A stretch of 64,000 nt of DNA from Actinomadura livida (GTDB lineage Bacteria; Actinomycetota; Actinomycetes; Streptosporangiales; Streptosporangiaceae): positions 593,221-657,220 of the forward strand of contig NZ_BMRO01000003.1 in NCBI RefSeq assembly GCF_014648675.1, written 5' to 3'. The notes under the pieces were generated by a model. That model saw only the letters and a list, made by a program, of their open reading frames with translations, did not search any database and was not told the origin of the DNA. Below, piece by piece: positions 33,631 through 45,675 of the stretch. The translations under genes and the position numbers were made by a program. Within the stretch, counting starts at the first letter, position 1; each line of letters begins with the position of its first letter.

Positions 33631-33876
33631 GTGACCATCGGCGGCAGCATCGCGCTCCTCATCATCGGAGCGATCCTGGCCTACGCGGTCAACTACGACA
33701 TCAGCGGCATCGACATCCGCCTGGTCGGCGTGATCCTGATGGTCGGCGGCCTGGTCGGCCTGGTCGTCGGCATCGTGCGGATCGCCTCCGCCCGCCGCGC
33801 CGTCGACCGCCGCCCGCCCCCGCCCGTCGTCCGCGAAGAGCACTACTACGAGGACGAGTACCGCCGAGGCTACTGA
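33631..33876 (+). CDS. DUF6458-family small membrane protein
   Basis: 81 residues from GTG. MTIGGSIALLIIGAILAYAVNYDISGIDIRLVGVILMVGGLVGLVVGIVRIA gives two membrane segments with the GxGGSI...GAILxFAV pattern of DUF6458, a small actinobacterial family without known function. The charged tail ends in a Tyr/Glu-rich stretch. A GAGAGGAG ribosome site precedes the start. Confidence 0.85.
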   Translation: MTIGGSIALLIIGAILAYAVNYDISGIDIRLVGVILMVGGLVGLVVGIVRIASARRAVDRRPPPPVVREEHYYEDEYRRGY

Positions 33877-33959
33877 CCCCGGTGTGAAGCATGCCGTCCC
33901 AACGGCCATGCGTGCGCCCAATGCTGTGCTTGGTCGCGATGTCCGTTGACGGCAGGTCA

Positions 33960-33985
33960 GGCCCGACCGCCAAGGGCAATGCAAA
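33960..33985. repeat. 26-bp dispersed repeat, copy B
   Basis: GGCCCGACCGCC followed by AAGGGCAATGCAAA, matching copy A (17417-17442) at 24 of 26 positions in the same orientation. It starts the 3' flank of the minus-strand GGDEF-EAL gene that ends at 33989. Confidence 0.6.
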
Positions 33986-33988
33986 AAG

Positions 33989-36094
33989 CTACGCCGCGGG
34001 TTCTGGGGCTCGCTGCATGTGGCGGCGGAGCCAGTCGGTGGCGGTCTCGGCGTCCATGGGGCGGCCGAAGTGCCAGCCCTGGGCGGCGTCGCAGCCCATA
34101 TCGCGGAGCATCTGGGCGGTGGCGGGGTCTTCGACGCCTTCGGCGACCGAACGCAGGCCCAGCGTGCGGACGAGGTCGACGATGGAGCGGACGATGACGG
34201 CGTCGTCGGTGGACTCGGTGAGGCGTCCCACGAACGAGGCGTCGATCTTGATCTCCTCGACGGGGAGGCGCTTGAGCCGGACGAGCGAGGAGTAGCCGGT
34301 GCCGAAGTCGTCGAGGCTGAGCGGGATGCCGAGGTCGGCGAGGGCGCTGACGGTGTCGGAGGCGTAGGCGGGCTCGTTCATCAGGATCCGCTCGGTGATC
34401 TCCAGCTGGAGGGCCGCGGCGGGGAGGCCGCGGGCGAGCAGGCCCTCCTCGATGGTCTCGGTGAGGCCGGTGTCGAGGAGGTCGCGTCCGGAGGCGTTGA
34501 CCGCGACCTGGACGGTGAGGTCCTCGCGCCACCACGCGGCGGCCTGGGCGAGGGCGGCCTGCACGACGTGGTGGGTGATCGAGCGCATCAGGTAGGTCTG
34601 CTCGGCGACGGACAGGAACGCCTCCGGTTCGAGGACGCCCTTGTCGGGGTGCCGCCAGCGCAGGAGGGCCTCCATGCCGACGAGCTGGCCGTCCCGGAGG
34701 GAGACCTTCGGCTGGTAGAACAGCTCCAGCTCGGAGCGGTCGATGGCGCGGCGCAGGTCGCCGAGCATGCTCAGCCGGGCCGGGGAGTTGCGGTCCTTGG
34801 CGGGCGAGTAGATCTCGACGCCCGTGCGGGCCTCCTTGGCGTTGTACATGGCGACGTCGGCGCGCTGCAGGAGCAGCTCGAAGTCGGGCGCGTGGTCGGG
34901 GAACAGCGCGATGCCCACGCTGCCCTCCAGTTCGAACGACATGCCGTCGAGCCGGACGGGTTCGCTGAGCGCGGCCCGTAGCCGGGCGGCGACCTCGCGG
35001 GCGGCGGCCTCGTCGCGGACGGACGGCAGCAGCACCGCGAACTCGTCGCCGCCGAGCCGCGCGACGAGGTCGCCGGGCCGGACGCTGTGGGTGAGGCGGT
35101 GCGCGACGAGCTGGAGGAGGCGGTCGCCGGTGGGGTGCCCGAGGGTGTCGTTGACCTCCTTGAAGCGGTCGAGGTCGAGCAGGAACAGGCCGGCGCGGTC
35201 GTGCTGCGGCTCGCTCCTGCGGCGGCGCGGCCTGCCGACCGCGGAGCGCGGGGCGCGCTTCCCGGCGCCGCGCGCTTCGGCGAGGGCCTCCTCGGTCCGG
35301 ACGATGAGGAGCTTGCGGTTCGGGAGGCCGGTGAGCCCGTCGTGCAGGGCCTGGTGCTCGCGCCGGACCGAGACGGAGGCGTTCAGGTACACGGCGATGA
35401 ACGGCAGGACGATGAGGGGCACGAACAGGGCGGAGCGATCCATCGCCACGACCATCAGCGGGGCCAGCCCGAGCAGCGCGAGGTGCACGAGGACCTGGTA
35501 GCCGAGGTCGACGCGGAGCGCCTTGGCCAGCGAGATCCGCTCGTGCAGGGCGACGGCGGAGCCGACGAGCGTGTGGTTGCAGGCGAAGTAGACCGCCCCG
35601 GCGAGCGCTATCGCGGGCAGGTCGCCTCCGTCGGGCACCCACAGGGCCGTCGGCGTGGCGAGATCGCCGAAGACCGCGAGGACGAGCTGGGCGGCGGCGA
35701 GGCTGAGGGTGTACTGGGCGGCGTTGAAGGCGATGCGGTGCGCGCTGCGGCCGCGCAGGATCCCGCAGGTGATGACGGCGACGACCTGGAGGGCGGCGGC
35801 GATCGGCAGGCCCGCGTACAGCAGCGCGGCGAACGAGAAGGTGGTGGAGGTGGTCGCGCCGTTGTTCTCCCTGGAGCCCGGGGTGATGATGGGGCGCAGC
35901 TCGCCGTAGACGATGAAGCAGCCGAGGATCCAGAAGACCGGCGCGCCGGCGAGCGCGTCCAGGTCGGCGCCGCTCAGCCCGGAGAACGCGGTGGCGCACG
36001 CGGCCACGCCGAGCAGGATGACGACGACGAAGTAGATCCACAACGGGGAGCCGCGGCGCGGGGCCGTGTTCCGTGTGTTGTTCGGGTCCTTCAT
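33989..36094 (-). CDS. Membrane GGDEF-EAL bifunctional c-di-GMP protein
   Basis: 701 residues. About seven hydrophobic helices in the first ~200 residues form a membrane sensor. GGDEF domain (~215-420): intact GGDEF at 348-352 and an intact inhibitory site RPGD at 339-342, exactly five residues before it. A basic insertion (GAGKRAPRSAVGRPRRRRSE) interrupts the early part of the GGDEF domain. EAL domain (~440-695): EAL at 475-477, DDFGTGYSSLVRLKRLP, IKIDASFVG. Both activities are plausible, with the cyclase under product inhibition, unlike the other GGDEF-EAL protein in this window. The start is ATG at 36094 with GAGG 5 nt upstream; a GTG directly before it is an alternative. Confidence 0.93.
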   Translation of the reverse strand: MKDPNNTRNTAPRRGSPLWIYFVVVILLGVAACATAFSGLSGADLDALAGAPVFWILGCFIVYGELRPIITPGSRENNGATTSTTFSFAALLYAGLPIAAALQVVAVITCGILRGRSAHRIAFNAAQYTLSLAAAQLVLAVFGDLATPTALWVPDGGDLPAIALAGAVYFACNHTLVGSAVALHERISLAKALRVDLGYQVLVHLALLGLAPLMVVAMDRSALFVPLIVLPFIAVYLNASVSVRREHQALHDGLTGLPNRKLLIVRTEEALAEARGAGKRAPRSAVGRPRRRRSEPQHDRAGLFLLDLDRFKEVNDTLGHPTGDRLLQLVAHRLTHSVRPGDLVARLGGDEFAVLLPSVRDEAAAREVAARLRAALSEPVRLDGMSFELEGSVGIALFPDHAPDFELLLQRADVAMYNAKEARTGVEIYSPAKDRNSPARLSMLGDLRRAIDRSELELFYQPKVSLRDGQLVGMEALLRWRHPDKGVLEPEAFLSVAEQTYLMRSITHHVVQAALAQAAAWWREDLTVQVAVNASGRDLLDTGLTETIEEGLLARGLPAAALQLEITERILMNEPAYASDTVSALADLGIPLSLDDFGTGYSSLVRLKRLPVEEIKIDASFVGRLTESTDDAVIVRSIVDLVRTLGLRSVAEGVEDPATAQMLRDMGCDAAQGWHFGRPMDAETATDWLRRHMQRAPEPAA

Positions 36095-36348
36095 CACATC
36101 CTCGGGGGGTTCGGGGGCCGGCCCCCGGCTCCGGGCGTCCCCGGTCTCGGGGGACGCTTCCCGGGCGTTACGTCCGGAGATTCAGGTGTAGGTCGTGATG
36201 AGAGGGAGAGTACGGCCTTCGCTCAACTTCGCGAAACCGATTGCGTACGTTGCGTTATGCCCATATCGCACCCACCCCTCACCGTTGGGTAGTTGAAGTG
36301 TACCCCTGAGTAACGCAAACCTGGTGGAAGTACCCCGAACACACCGCG

Positions 36349-38568
<2,220 letters not shown>

Positions 38569-39585
38569 CTAGGCGGCCGCTTCGAAGAGCATTCTCGCGG
38601 CGTCGCGGCAGCGTGCGAGGGCCGCGCGGACGTACCGCGGCGACGCACCGGCCATCCCGCACGCGGGCGTGACCACGACCTGCTCGGCCAGCCGCGCGGG
38701 CGGGAAGCCGAGCCGCCGCCACAGCTCCCGCACCGGTTCCGCGGTCGCCCGGAGGGACGGCAGAGCGGTGTCGGCGGCGGGGACCGCGCCGAGCAGGAGG
38801 CCCGTGCCGGTGTCGATCGTCTCGCCCACCGCGTCGTCGTCGCGCCGCGCCACGCGGGCCAGGTCGACCGAGATCGCCCGCGCGCCCGCGCCCCGCAGCA
38901 GGGCGAACGGGACGTTCCGCGCGCAGCAGTGCACGACCGGGTACGCGGCGCCGTCCGCGCAGACCGTGTCGATCACCGTCCGGAGCGTGTGCTCCGCGAC
39001 CGGCTCCTCGATCGCCCGCAGCCGGGAGAAGCCGCTGGCGGTCGGGACCGTCCCGGCGAGGACCGCGGGCAGCGCCGGCTCGTCCAGCTGGAGGACGATC
39101 TCCGCGGCGGGCAGCCGGCGCCGGACGTCGGCGACGTGCGCGGCCACGCCCTCCGCGAGGGAGGCGGCGAGGTCGCGGACGGCGCCGGGGTCCTTGAGCG
39201 CCCGGTCGCCGTGCCGCAGCTCGATCGTGGCGGCCAGCGTCCACGGCCCGCAGACCTGGATCTTGAACGGCCCGTCGTGCGCCGCGGCGAGCTCCTCTAG
39301 GACGTCCAGATCCCGGGCGAGGTGGTCGCGGGAGCGGAGCGTGTCGCGCCCCGGGCGGTCGGCGAACCGCCACCCGGACGGCTCCAGGTGCACCGGCATC
39401 TCGACCAGCAGCCCGGCCGTCCGGCCCGTCATGTCGGCGCCAGGGCCCCGCGCGGGCAGTTCCGGCAGGTGCGGCAGCTCCGGCAGCTCGCCGAGGACGG
39501 TCCGCAGTGCCTCCGCCGGATCGTCACCGGGATACGACCCGATCCCGGTCGCCGTCCCGGCCTGCCACGGATAGCTCGTCGTCAC
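38569..39585 (-). CDS. Cobalamin-independent methionine synthase-like protein (C-terminal domain only)
   Basis: 338 residues from GTG, about half the length of MetE, corresponding to its catalytic C-terminal barrel. ATGIGSYPGDDPAEAL opens the family. The zinc ligands are visible as VVHCCARN and TPACGMAG. VLQLDEPALPAVLAG and SVDLAR... complete the barrel. Such short homologues (COG0620) are common in actinobacteria and archaea and may take methyl groups from donors other than methyltetrahydrofolate-triglutamate. The donor and acceptor are not determinable. It lies 25 nt downstream of the F420-type oxidoreductase gene on the same strand. Confidence 0.88.
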   Translation of the reverse strand: MTTSYPWQAGTATGIGSYPGDDPAEALRTVLGELPELPHLPELPARGPGADMTGRTAGLLVEMPVHLEPSGWRFADRPGRDTLRSRDHLARDLDVLEELAAAHDGPFKIQVCGPWTLAATIELRHGDRALKDPGAVRDLAASLAEGVAAHVADVRRRLPAAEIVLQLDEPALPAVLAGTVPTASGFSRLRAIEEPVAEHTLRTVIDTVCADGAAYPVVHCCARNVPFALLRGAGARAISVDLARVARRDDDAVGETIDTGTGLLLGAVPAADTALPSLRATAEPVRELWRRLGFPPARLAEQVVVTPACGMAGASPRYVRAALARCRDAARMLFEAAA

Positions 39586-39610
39586 ACGTCGAACCCTACC
39601 GGCGCGGCGA

Positions 39611-40429
39611 TCACAGCAGTTCGGCGAGCCGGTCCAGGTAGCGGAGCGTGTCGTCCTCGGGCAGGGTCTTCAGGTTGAACAGGACCTCGTCCACACCGGC
39701 GCCCCGCAGCTCCTCGACCGTGCCGGGGTCGCGCGGCACGCCGAAGAGCGTCACCGGGACGCGGCGGCCGGCCCGCTCCCGCAGCTCGGTGATCTGCGCC
39801 GCCAGCGCGTCGGTGTTGCGGCCGTAGATCGGCATCCAGCCGTCGCCGAACTCCACGACCCGGTCGAACGTCGTCGGCCCCGAGCCGCCGATCATGACGG
39901 GCGGGTGCGGGTCCTGGACGGGCTTGGGGTAGGAGAACACCGGGTCGAAGTCGACGAACTCGCCGTGGAACTCGGCCTCGTCCTTCGTCCACAGCTCCTT
40001 GATCGCCAGCACGCGTTCGCGGAGCAGCCGCATCCGGGTCGCCGGCTCGGTGCCGTGGTTGCGCATCTCCTCGCGGTTCCAGCCGGCGCCGACCCCGAAC
40101 ACGGCCCGCCCGCCGGAGACCAGGTCGAGCGAGGCGACCTCCTTCGCCAGCACGATCGGGTCGCGCTGGATCACCAGCGCGATGCCGGTGCCGACGCGCA
40201 GCCGCTCCGTCACGGCCGCGGCGGCGGTGAGCGCGACGAGCGGGTCGAGCGTCCGGTAGTAGTGCCGGGGCAGCTCCGCCCCGCCCGGCCACGGCGTCTC
40301 CCGCTTCACGGGGATGTGCGTGTGCTCGGCCAGATACAGCGACGCGAACCCGCGCTCCTCCAGTGCCCGCCCCAGTGCGGCGGGCGCGATCCCGTCATCG
40401 GTCACGAACGTCGAAACACCGAACTCCAC
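39611..40429 (-). CDS. LLM-class (F420-type) flavin-dependent oxidoreductase
   Basis: 272 residues of the luciferase-like TIM-barrel family. MEFGVSTFVTDDGIAPAALGRALEERGFASLYLAEHTHIP, TERLRVGTGIALVIQRDPIVLAKEVASLDLVSGGRAVFGVGAGWNREEM and PPVMIGGSGPTTFDRVVEFGDGWMP are classical. In actinobacteria this subgroup usually uses coenzyme F420; the substrate is unknown. It is upstream of the MetE-like gene and probably in the same operon. Confidence 0.9.
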   Translation of the reverse strand: MEFGVSTFVTDDGIAPAALGRALEERGFASLYLAEHTHIPVKRETPWPGGAELPRHYYRTLDPLVALTAAAAVTERLRVGTGIALVIQRDPIVLAKEVASLDLVSGGRAVFGVGAGWNREEMRNHGTEPATRMRLLRERVLAIKELWTKDEAEFHGEFVDFDPVFSYPKPVQDPHPPVMIGGSGPTTFDRVVEFGDGWMPIYGRNTDALAAQITELRERAGRRVPVTLFGVPRDPGTVEELRGAGVDEVLFNLKTLPEDDTLRYLDRLAELL

Positions 40430-40499
40430 GGCACGCCTCCCATGTATCGCCTACGCGACCATAAGCCCCGCGCGCCCGGCCTGATTCCCGGGCCCTCGG

Positions 40500-41588
40500 C
40501 TAAGCGGGCACGCGGGCCGTGTCGGTGATCGTCGCGGAGGCCAGGACGCGGTCGCCGTCGTACAGGACGGCGGCCTGGCCCGGCGCCACGCCGCGCGCCG
40601 GGGCGGCCAGCCGGACGCGCAGGCGGTCGCCGTCCGCCTCGGCCGTGCAGGGGTACACCTCGCCGTGCGCGCGGAGCTGCACCTCGCAGTCGAACGGGCC
40701 GCCGCGGACGTCGCTCAGCCACACCGGGCGCTCGCCGACGATCTCGGTGACGTCCAGCGACTCGCGCGGCCCGACGGTCACGGTGTTGGTGACCGGGGAG
40801 ATGTCCAGGACGTAGCGGGGCCGCCCGTCGGGTGCCGGGGTGCCGATGCGGAGGCCCTTGCGCTGGCCGATCGTGTAGGCGTAGGCGCCCTCGTGCTCGC
40901 CGACCTCGTTGCCGTCGGTGTCGACGATCGGGCCGGGCGCCGCGCCGAGCCGCTCGGCCAGGAAGCCCCGGGTGTCGCCGTCGGCGATGAAGCAGATGTC
41001 GTGGCTGTCGGGCTTGTCGGCCACCTGCAGGCCGCGCCGCTCCGCCTCGCGCCGGATGTCGGCCTTGGACGTGTCGCCGAGCGGGAACAGGGCGTGGGCG
41101 AGCTGCTCGGGGGTGCACACGGCCAGCACGTACGACTGGTCCTTGCCGGCGTCGACGCCGCGCCGCAGGACGGGGGCCGGGCCCGCGGCGTCCAGCCGCG
41201 CGTAGTGGCCCGTGCAGACCGCGTCGAAGCCGAGCGCCATCGCGCGGTCCAGCAGCGCCGCGAACTTGATCTTCTCGTTGCAGCGAAGGCACGGGTTCGG
41301 GGTGCGGCCCGCCGCGTACTCGCTGACGAAGTCCTCCACCACGTCCCGGTGGAAGCGCTCGGCGAGATCCCACACGTAGAACGGGATGCCGATCACGTCG
41401 GCGGCGCGGCGCGCGTCTCTGGAGTCCTCCAGGGTGCAGCAGCCGCGCGCCCCCGTACGGTAGGACTGGGGGTTGCTGGACAGGGCCATGTGGACGCCGG
41501 TGACGTCGTGCCCGGCCTCGGCGGCGCGGGCGGCGGCCACGGCGGAGTCGACGCCGCCGGACATGGCGGCGAGTACGCGCAAAGTCAT
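40500..41588 (-). CDS. mnmA: tRNA-specific 2-thiouridylase
   Basis: 362 residues. It thiolates U34 of tRNAs for Glu, Gln and Lys, using ATP and persulfide sulfur. The PP-loop [16 protein letters not shown] is at the N-terminus; the catalytic cysteines are in [12 protein letters not shown] and [12 protein letters not shown], followed by [12 protein letters not shown] and the C-terminal beta barrel. Two starts are possible: ATG at 41588, with AGGA only 2 nt away, or TTG two codons on, with AAGGA 8 nt away. The sulfur donor, a cysteine desulfurase, is encoded at 43675-44853 on the same strand, separated by two other genes. Confidence 0.96.
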   Translation of the reverse strand: MTLRVLAAMSGGVDSAVAAARAAEAGHDVTGVHMALSSNPQSYRTGARGCCTLEDSRDARRAADVIGIPFYVWDLAERFHRDVVEDFVSEYAAGRTPNPCLRCNEKIKFAALLDRAMALGFDAVCTGHYARLDAAGPAPVLRRGVDAGKDQSYVLAVCTPEQLAHALFPLGDTSKADIRREAERRGLQVADKPDSHDICFIADGDTRGFLAERLGAAPGPIVDTDGNEVGEHEGAYAYTIGQRKGLRIGTPAPDGRPRYVLDISPVTNTVTVGPRESLDVTEIVGERPVWLSDVRGGPFDCEVQLRAHGEVYPCTAEADGDRLRVRLAAPARGVAPGQAAVLYDGDRVLASATITDTARVPA

Positions 41589-41655
41589 AGTCCTTCGAGC
41601 GTACGCGGCGTGGCCCGATCCCCTGACTGCATTTACGCGTACGATTGGGGCCGCT

Positions 41656-42732
41656 ATGGGAATCTTCCGTCGTCCGCGCGAGGCGTCACCGGTGACACCG
41701 CCCGCGATCAGCGAGTTCTGGGAGTGGTGGGCACAGGCGCGCCCGACGATCGAGGCGTCGCTGGCCGCCGGGCCGGACCAGCCCGAGCCGGAGACGCCCG
41801 GCGAGGGCCTGTCCGCGGAGGCGATCGAGGAGCTGTCCCGCCGCGTCCACCGGATCCACTCCGCGCTGCAGTGGGAGATCGGCGGCGCCGAGGACCGCGC
41901 GCCCTCGCTCACCGTGACCGGCGGCGGCGCCCCCGAGCTGCGCGGGCTGACCGAGCGCTGGGCGCGGTCCGCGCCGTCCGGCGCGGCGGCCGGCGGATGG
42001 AGCTTCCACCCGGCGCGCCAGCCCGACCCGGAGATGCTCGCCCAGGACCTCGCCCTCGGCGACCACGAGTTCGACCTGGAGTACGTCCGGCTCGGCATGC
42101 GCGCCGACACCGACCGGGCCCGCGTGCACATCACCGCCTACCATCCCGACTTCCTGTTCGTGTCGGAGGAGCAGCAGCTCCAGGTCGCGCTGAACGTCCT
42201 GCACTGGGCCCTCGGCGAGGACGACGTCGCCCGCTGGATCGGCGAGGTGACCATCGCCACGGAGGCGCCGATCGACGCGCTGCCGCCGTCGATGCTGGCC
42301 GCGGTCGTCGAGCAGGTCGCCGAGCCGTTCGCCGAGCCCGCCTGGCTCACCGGCGAGGGCCGCACGCCGCGCGGGCACCCCGCCCGGCTCGGCGCCCGGT
42401 TCCCGCTGCACCGCCAGGACTACCCGCTCTGCGACCTGCACGTGGCGATCAGCGTCCCGTACGCGAACAGCAACCCCGACCGGCTGCCCGTCGAGCCGTC
42501 GTCGGGCGCGCTGCGCGCCTTCGAGAAGAAGCTCGCCAAGCTCGGCGACCGCGCCGTCCTCGCCGTCCACGAGACCGGCGACGGGCTCCGCGTCTTCCAC
42601 CTCTACGCCGATCCCGACTCGGGGGTCATCTCCGAGCTGGACCAGCTCGCCGCCGCATGGCCGGAGGGCAAGGCCAAGGTCGCCTCCACCAGCGACCCCG
42701 GCTGGCGCGCCCTGGCTCCCTACCAGCCCTGA
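41656..42732 (+). CDS. Hypothetical cytoplasmic protein
   Basis: 358 residues, [25 protein letters not shown] at the start. It is acidic, rich in Trp and without membrane segment or recognised catalytic motif. A middle part ([58 protein letters not shown]) and a C-terminal part ([22 protein letters not shown]) vaguely recall DUF695-type proteins, but this is not secure. It is divergent from mnmA (67 bp) and is conserved-looking by its codon use. It ends 34 nt before the convergent DUF1206 gene. Confidence 0.78.
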   Translation: MGIFRRPREASPVTPPAISEFWEWWAQARPTIEASLAAGPDQPEPETPGEGLSAEAIEELSRRVHRIHSALQWEIGGAEDRAPSLTVTGGGAPELRGLTERWARSAPSGAAAGGWSFHPARQPDPEMLAQDLALGDHEFDLEYVRLGMRADTDRARVHITAYHPDFLFVSEEQQLQVALNVLHWALGEDDVARWIGEVTIATEAPIDALPPSMLAAVVEQVAEPFAEPAWLTGEGRTPRGHPARLGARFPLHRQDYPLCDLHVAISVPYANSNPDRLPVEPSSGALRAFEKKLAKLGDRAVLAVHETGDGLRVFHLYADPDSGVISELDQLAAAWPEGKAKVASTSDPGWRALAPYQP

Positions 42733-42766
42733 GCCCGCCGGGCCCCGCCGGCCCGGACGGGCGGCT

Positions 42767-43612
42767 CTACCAGCTCGGACCTGAGGCGTCGACCTTGCGC
42801 CAGCGCGCCTCGCAGAACGAGTAGAGGCCGAAGACGAGCAGGCCGGCGGCCACGGCGAGCAGGCCCCAGGTCCCGGCGGGGCTGCCGGCGAACTCGCGGA
42901 GCGTGCCGTCCAGGCCCTTGGCCTTGTCCGGCTGGAACGTGATGGCGGCGTAGCCGAGGAACACGCCGACACCCGCCCCGATGAGGCCGCGCGCGGTGTT
43001 GCCCGCGATCCCGAACGGCTGCACGAAGCGGCGCGCGGCCCGGCTCATCCGGCCGGTGTCCAGCTCCTCCAGGAACCCGCGGCGGACGGCGTTGACGATC
43101 ACGACGCCGCCCCACACCAGGAACCCCGCCGCGACGGCCAGGACGAGCCACCGGCCGCCCGGCTCGCCCATCGCCCGCGCGGTGAACGTCTGGGACTGCT
43201 TGTCGCTCGACGTCCCCTGGTATCCGAACAGGAAGCCGAGCGTCACCGCGGCACCGCCCGCGTAGACGGCGCTGCGGGCCGCCGAACCCAGCCGCTCGTG
43301 GAACCTGTGGCCGTCCGGCACGGGACGCCCGTACAGGACCTCGGCGAGCTGCCATGCGGCGAGCGCGGCGAACCCGGCGGCCATGAGCCACAGGACGACC
43401 ATCCCGCCGGGCCCGTCCGCGACCATCTGGAGGGCGCCCTTGCGCTCGGCCTCCTTGCCGCCGCCGGCACCGAACCCGATCCGGAGCGCCAGCCAGCCGA
43501 TGAGCAGGTAGAGGAGCCCGCGGGCGACGAGCCCGACCCGGGACAGGTGGTGGAACCACGGGTGTCCGGCCGCCCTGCGGCCCGCCTGCTTCACTTCGCC
43601 TTCCGTCGCCAT
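42767..43612 (-). CDS. DUF1206 family membrane protein
   Basis: 281 residues with six hydrophobic helices arranged as three similar pairs, the hallmark of DUF1206. The repeat theme RVGLVARGLLYLLIGWLALRIGFG / SAARSAVYAGGAAVTLGFLFG / GIAGNTARGLIGAGVGVFLGYAAI recurs. The function is unknown. It lies 62 nt downstream of the cysteine desulfurase gene on the same strand. Confidence 0.9.
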   Translation of the reverse strand: MATEGEVKQAGRRAAGHPWFHHLSRVGLVARGLLYLLIGWLALRIGFGAGGGKEAERKGALQMVADGPGGMVVLWLMAAGFAALAAWQLAEVLYGRPVPDGHRFHERLGSAARSAVYAGGAAVTLGFLFGYQGTSSDKQSQTFTARAMGEPGGRWLVLAVAAGFLVWGGVVIVNAVRRGFLEELDTGRMSRAARRFVQPFGIAGNTARGLIGAGVGVFLGYAAITFQPDKAKGLDGTLREFAGSPAGTWGLLAVAAGLLVFGLYSFCEARWRKVDASGPSW

Positions 43613-43674
43613 CGCGCTCCCTTTCCCTCACGGACGGCAAGGCTGTCCCCGTTAAAGGATCGGTCAAACGCCGG

Positions 43675-44853
43675 TCAGCCGAGGCCGGCGCGGCGGGCGC
43701 GCTCCACGACCGGGCCGATCGCGTCGGCGAGGGCCTTGACGTCGGCCTCGGTGGAGGTGTGGCCGAGGGTGAAGCGGAGGGAGCCGCGGGCGCGGTCCGC
43801 CCCGGTGCCCATCGCCATGAGCACGTGGCTGGGCTGGGAGACGCCCGCGGAGCAGGCCGAGCCCGTGGAGCAGGCGATGCCGCGGGCGTCCAGCAGCATG
43901 AGCAGGGCGTCGCCCTCGCAGCCGGGGAAGGAGAAGTGGGCGTTGCCGGGCAGCCGGTCGACCGGGTCGCCGTTCAGGATCGCGTCGGGCACGGCGGCGC
44001 GGACGGCCTCGATCAGGCGGTCGCGCAGCTCGGTGAGGCGCTGCGCCTCGGCCTCCCGCTGCGCGACCGTGGCCTGGACGGCGGCGGCGAACCCGGCGAT
44101 CGCGGGCGCGTCGAGCGTCCCGGACCGGACGTCGCGCTCCTGGCCGCCGCCGTGCAGCAGCGGGACCGGATCGAGGAAGACGGGCTCTTTCGGCTTGGCC
44201 AGCAGCAGCGCGCCGACGCCGAGCGGGCCGCCCAGCTTGTGCCCGGTGAGGGTGAGCGCCTGCGCGCCGCTCGCGGCGAACCGGACGGGCAGCGTCCCGG
44301 CCGCCTGGACGGCGTCGATGTGCAGCGGAACGCCCCGCTCGCGCGCCGCGGCGGCCAGTTCGGCGACGGGCTGGACGGTGCCGACCTCGTTGTTGGCCCA
44401 CATCACGGTCGCGAGCGCCACGTCGTCGCCGGAGCCCATCGCCTCCAGCAGCGCCTCGGGACGGACGCGCCCCCGCTCGTCCACCGGGATCCAGTCGACC
44501 CGCGCGCCCTCGTGGTCTTCGAGCCAGTGCACGGCGTCCATCACGGCATGGTGCTCGACCTCGCTGGCCAGCACGCGGTTCCGGGCGGGGTCGGCGGCGC
44601 GCCGGGCCCAGAAGATGCCCTTGACGGCGAGGTTGTCGGCCTCGGTGCCGCCGGAGGTGAACACGACCTCGCTCGGGCGGGCGCCGAACGCCTCGGCGAT
44701 GATCTCGCGGGACTCCTCGACGACCCGGCGGGCGTGCCGGCCGACCGCGTGCAGCGAGGACGGGTTCCCGAGCTCGCGCAACCGGGCGGTCATCGACTCG
44801 ATCGCCTCGGGCAGCATCGGGGTCGTCGCCGCATGGTCGAGGTAGGTCACCAC
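43675..44853 (-). CDS. Cysteine desulfurase (NifS/IscS type)
   Basis: 392 residues, a PLP enzyme making persulfide from cysteine. [18 protein letters not shown], the [17 protein letters not shown] phosphate region, [17 protein letters not shown], the PLP lysine in [16 protein letters not shown], and the catalytic cysteine loop [20 protein letters not shown] are all present. The loop [10 protein letters not shown] fits group I (NifS/IscS). No iscU or suf genes are near; with mnmA on the same strand 2 kb away, tRNA thiolation is the likely main role. GTG at 44853 is used; the adjacent GTG at 44850 is an alternative. Confidence 0.95.
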   Translation of the reverse strand: MVTYLDHAATTPMLPEAIESMTARLRELGNPSSLHAVGRHARRVVEESREIIAEAFGARPSEVVFTSGGTEADNLAVKGIFWARRAADPARNRVLASEVEHHAVMDAVHWLEDHEGARVDWIPVDERGRVRPEALLEAMGSGDDVALATVMWANNEVGTVQPVAELAAAARERGVPLHIDAVQAAGTLPVRFAASGAQALTLTGHKLGGPLGVGALLLAKPKEPVFLDPVPLLHGGGQERDVRSGTLDAPAIAGFAAAVQATVAQREAEAQRLTELRDRLIEAVRAAVPDAILNGDPVDRLPGNAHFSFPGCEGDALLMLLDARGIACSTGSACSAGVSQPSHVLMAMGTGADRARGSLRFTLGHTSTEADVKALADAIGPVVERARRAGLG

Positions 44854-44972
44854 GGGGTCAACAGTATCCGCGGCACTCGTGTTCCCCGCCGCTGCCCGGG
44901 GGGTTGCGGGCGTTTCCGCGGACCGGCGCGCGGCCCGGGGAATGGCGGCGGCGGGGCCGGCGTTGGGCTGTA

Positions 44973-44988
44973 TACCGTCCAGACGGTA
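44973..44988. promoter_or_regulatory. Probable TetR operator TACCGTC-CA-GACGGTA
   Basis: A perfect palindrome with 7-bp arms, ending 16 nt before the tetR start. It overlaps a possible -10 (TACAGT, about 44987-44992), so binding would block tetR transcription. The sequence type (ACCGTC-GACGGT) is common for TetR repressors of efflux pumps. Confidence 0.7.
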
Positions 44989-45004
44989 CAGTACGAGGAT
45001 CATG

Positions 45005-45535
45005 ATGAAGAACGCCCTCCTGGACGCCGCCGAGGCCGTCCTCTCCGAGCAGGGGACGCAGGCGCTGACGCTCAACGCGGTCGCCGACCGCGCCGGCGTC
45101 AGCAAGGGAGGGCTGCTCTACCACTTCCCCACCAAGGACGCGCTCGTCCGGGCGATGGTGGCGCGGGTCATCGAGGAGTTCGACGACCTGATCGCGTCCT
45201 ACCTCGCCTCCTACGGCGACGGCGTACCGGGCGCCTACACCCGGGCCTACGTCGAGGCCACGTTCGAGATCCTGACCGGTGAGGCCCGCTCCTACCGGCG
45301 CTGGTCGGCCATCACGGCCGCCGCGGCCGACCCGGAGCAGGCCGAGCCGCTGAGCGAGGCGATGCGGCGCTGGCACGGCCGCGATCCCGCGGAGGATCCC
45401 GACCCGGGCACCGCGGCGGTGGTCCGGCTGGCGGCCGAGGGGCTCTGGGAAGTGCTCAGCCATGATCCCGCGCTGTACGACGCGGACCAGCTCGAAGCCC
45501 TGAGGCAGCGGCTGCTGGGCCTGCTGGAGCGATGA
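45005..45535 (+). CDS. TetR-family transcriptional regulator
   Basis: 176 residues. The TetR helix-turn-helix is [50 protein letters not shown]; the C-terminal ~120 residues form the ligand-binding domain, including [16 protein letters not shown] and the AAEGLWEV helix that marks the TetR_C group of QacR/AcrR-like members. ATG at 45005 is preferred to the one at 45002 because GAGG is then 6 nt away. It lies upstream of an MFS transporter gene and downstream of a perfect palindrome, suggesting autoregulation and control of the transporter. The stem-loop at 45538-45558 may reduce read-through. Confidence 0.92.
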   Translation: MKNALLDAAEAVLSEQGTQALTLNAVADRAGVSKGGLLYHFPTKDALVRAMVARVIEEFDDLIASYLASYGDGVPGAYTRAYVEATFEILTGEARSYRRWSAITAAAADPEQAEPLSEAMRRWHGRDPAEDPDPGTAAVVRLAAEGLWEVLSHDPALYDADQLEALRQRLLGLLER

Positions 45536-45537
45536 GG

Positions 45538-45558
45538 CCCGGCGCGCACCGCGCCGGG
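45538..45558 (+). terminator. Stem-loop after tetR
   Basis: CCCGGCGCG-CAC-CGCGCCGGG, a perfect 9-bp stem beginning 3 nt past the tetR stop; no U-tract. Confidence 0.6.
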
Positions 45559-45675
45559 AGAACCACCCGGATGTCCGGGCCGGATGGGCCTGGAACGTTC
45601 CATGATCTTCGTCACATCGTCCCGCGCGGGGTGCGCCCCGCGAACCGAGACGCCGAGCCGAGAAAGAGGTGAACC

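Noticed and set aside
36095..36348. GC-rich hairpin (36135-36157) upstream of the second GGDEF-EAL gene as a regulatory RNA
   Set aside because: Such hairpins are frequent at this base composition and nothing else supports a riboswitch.
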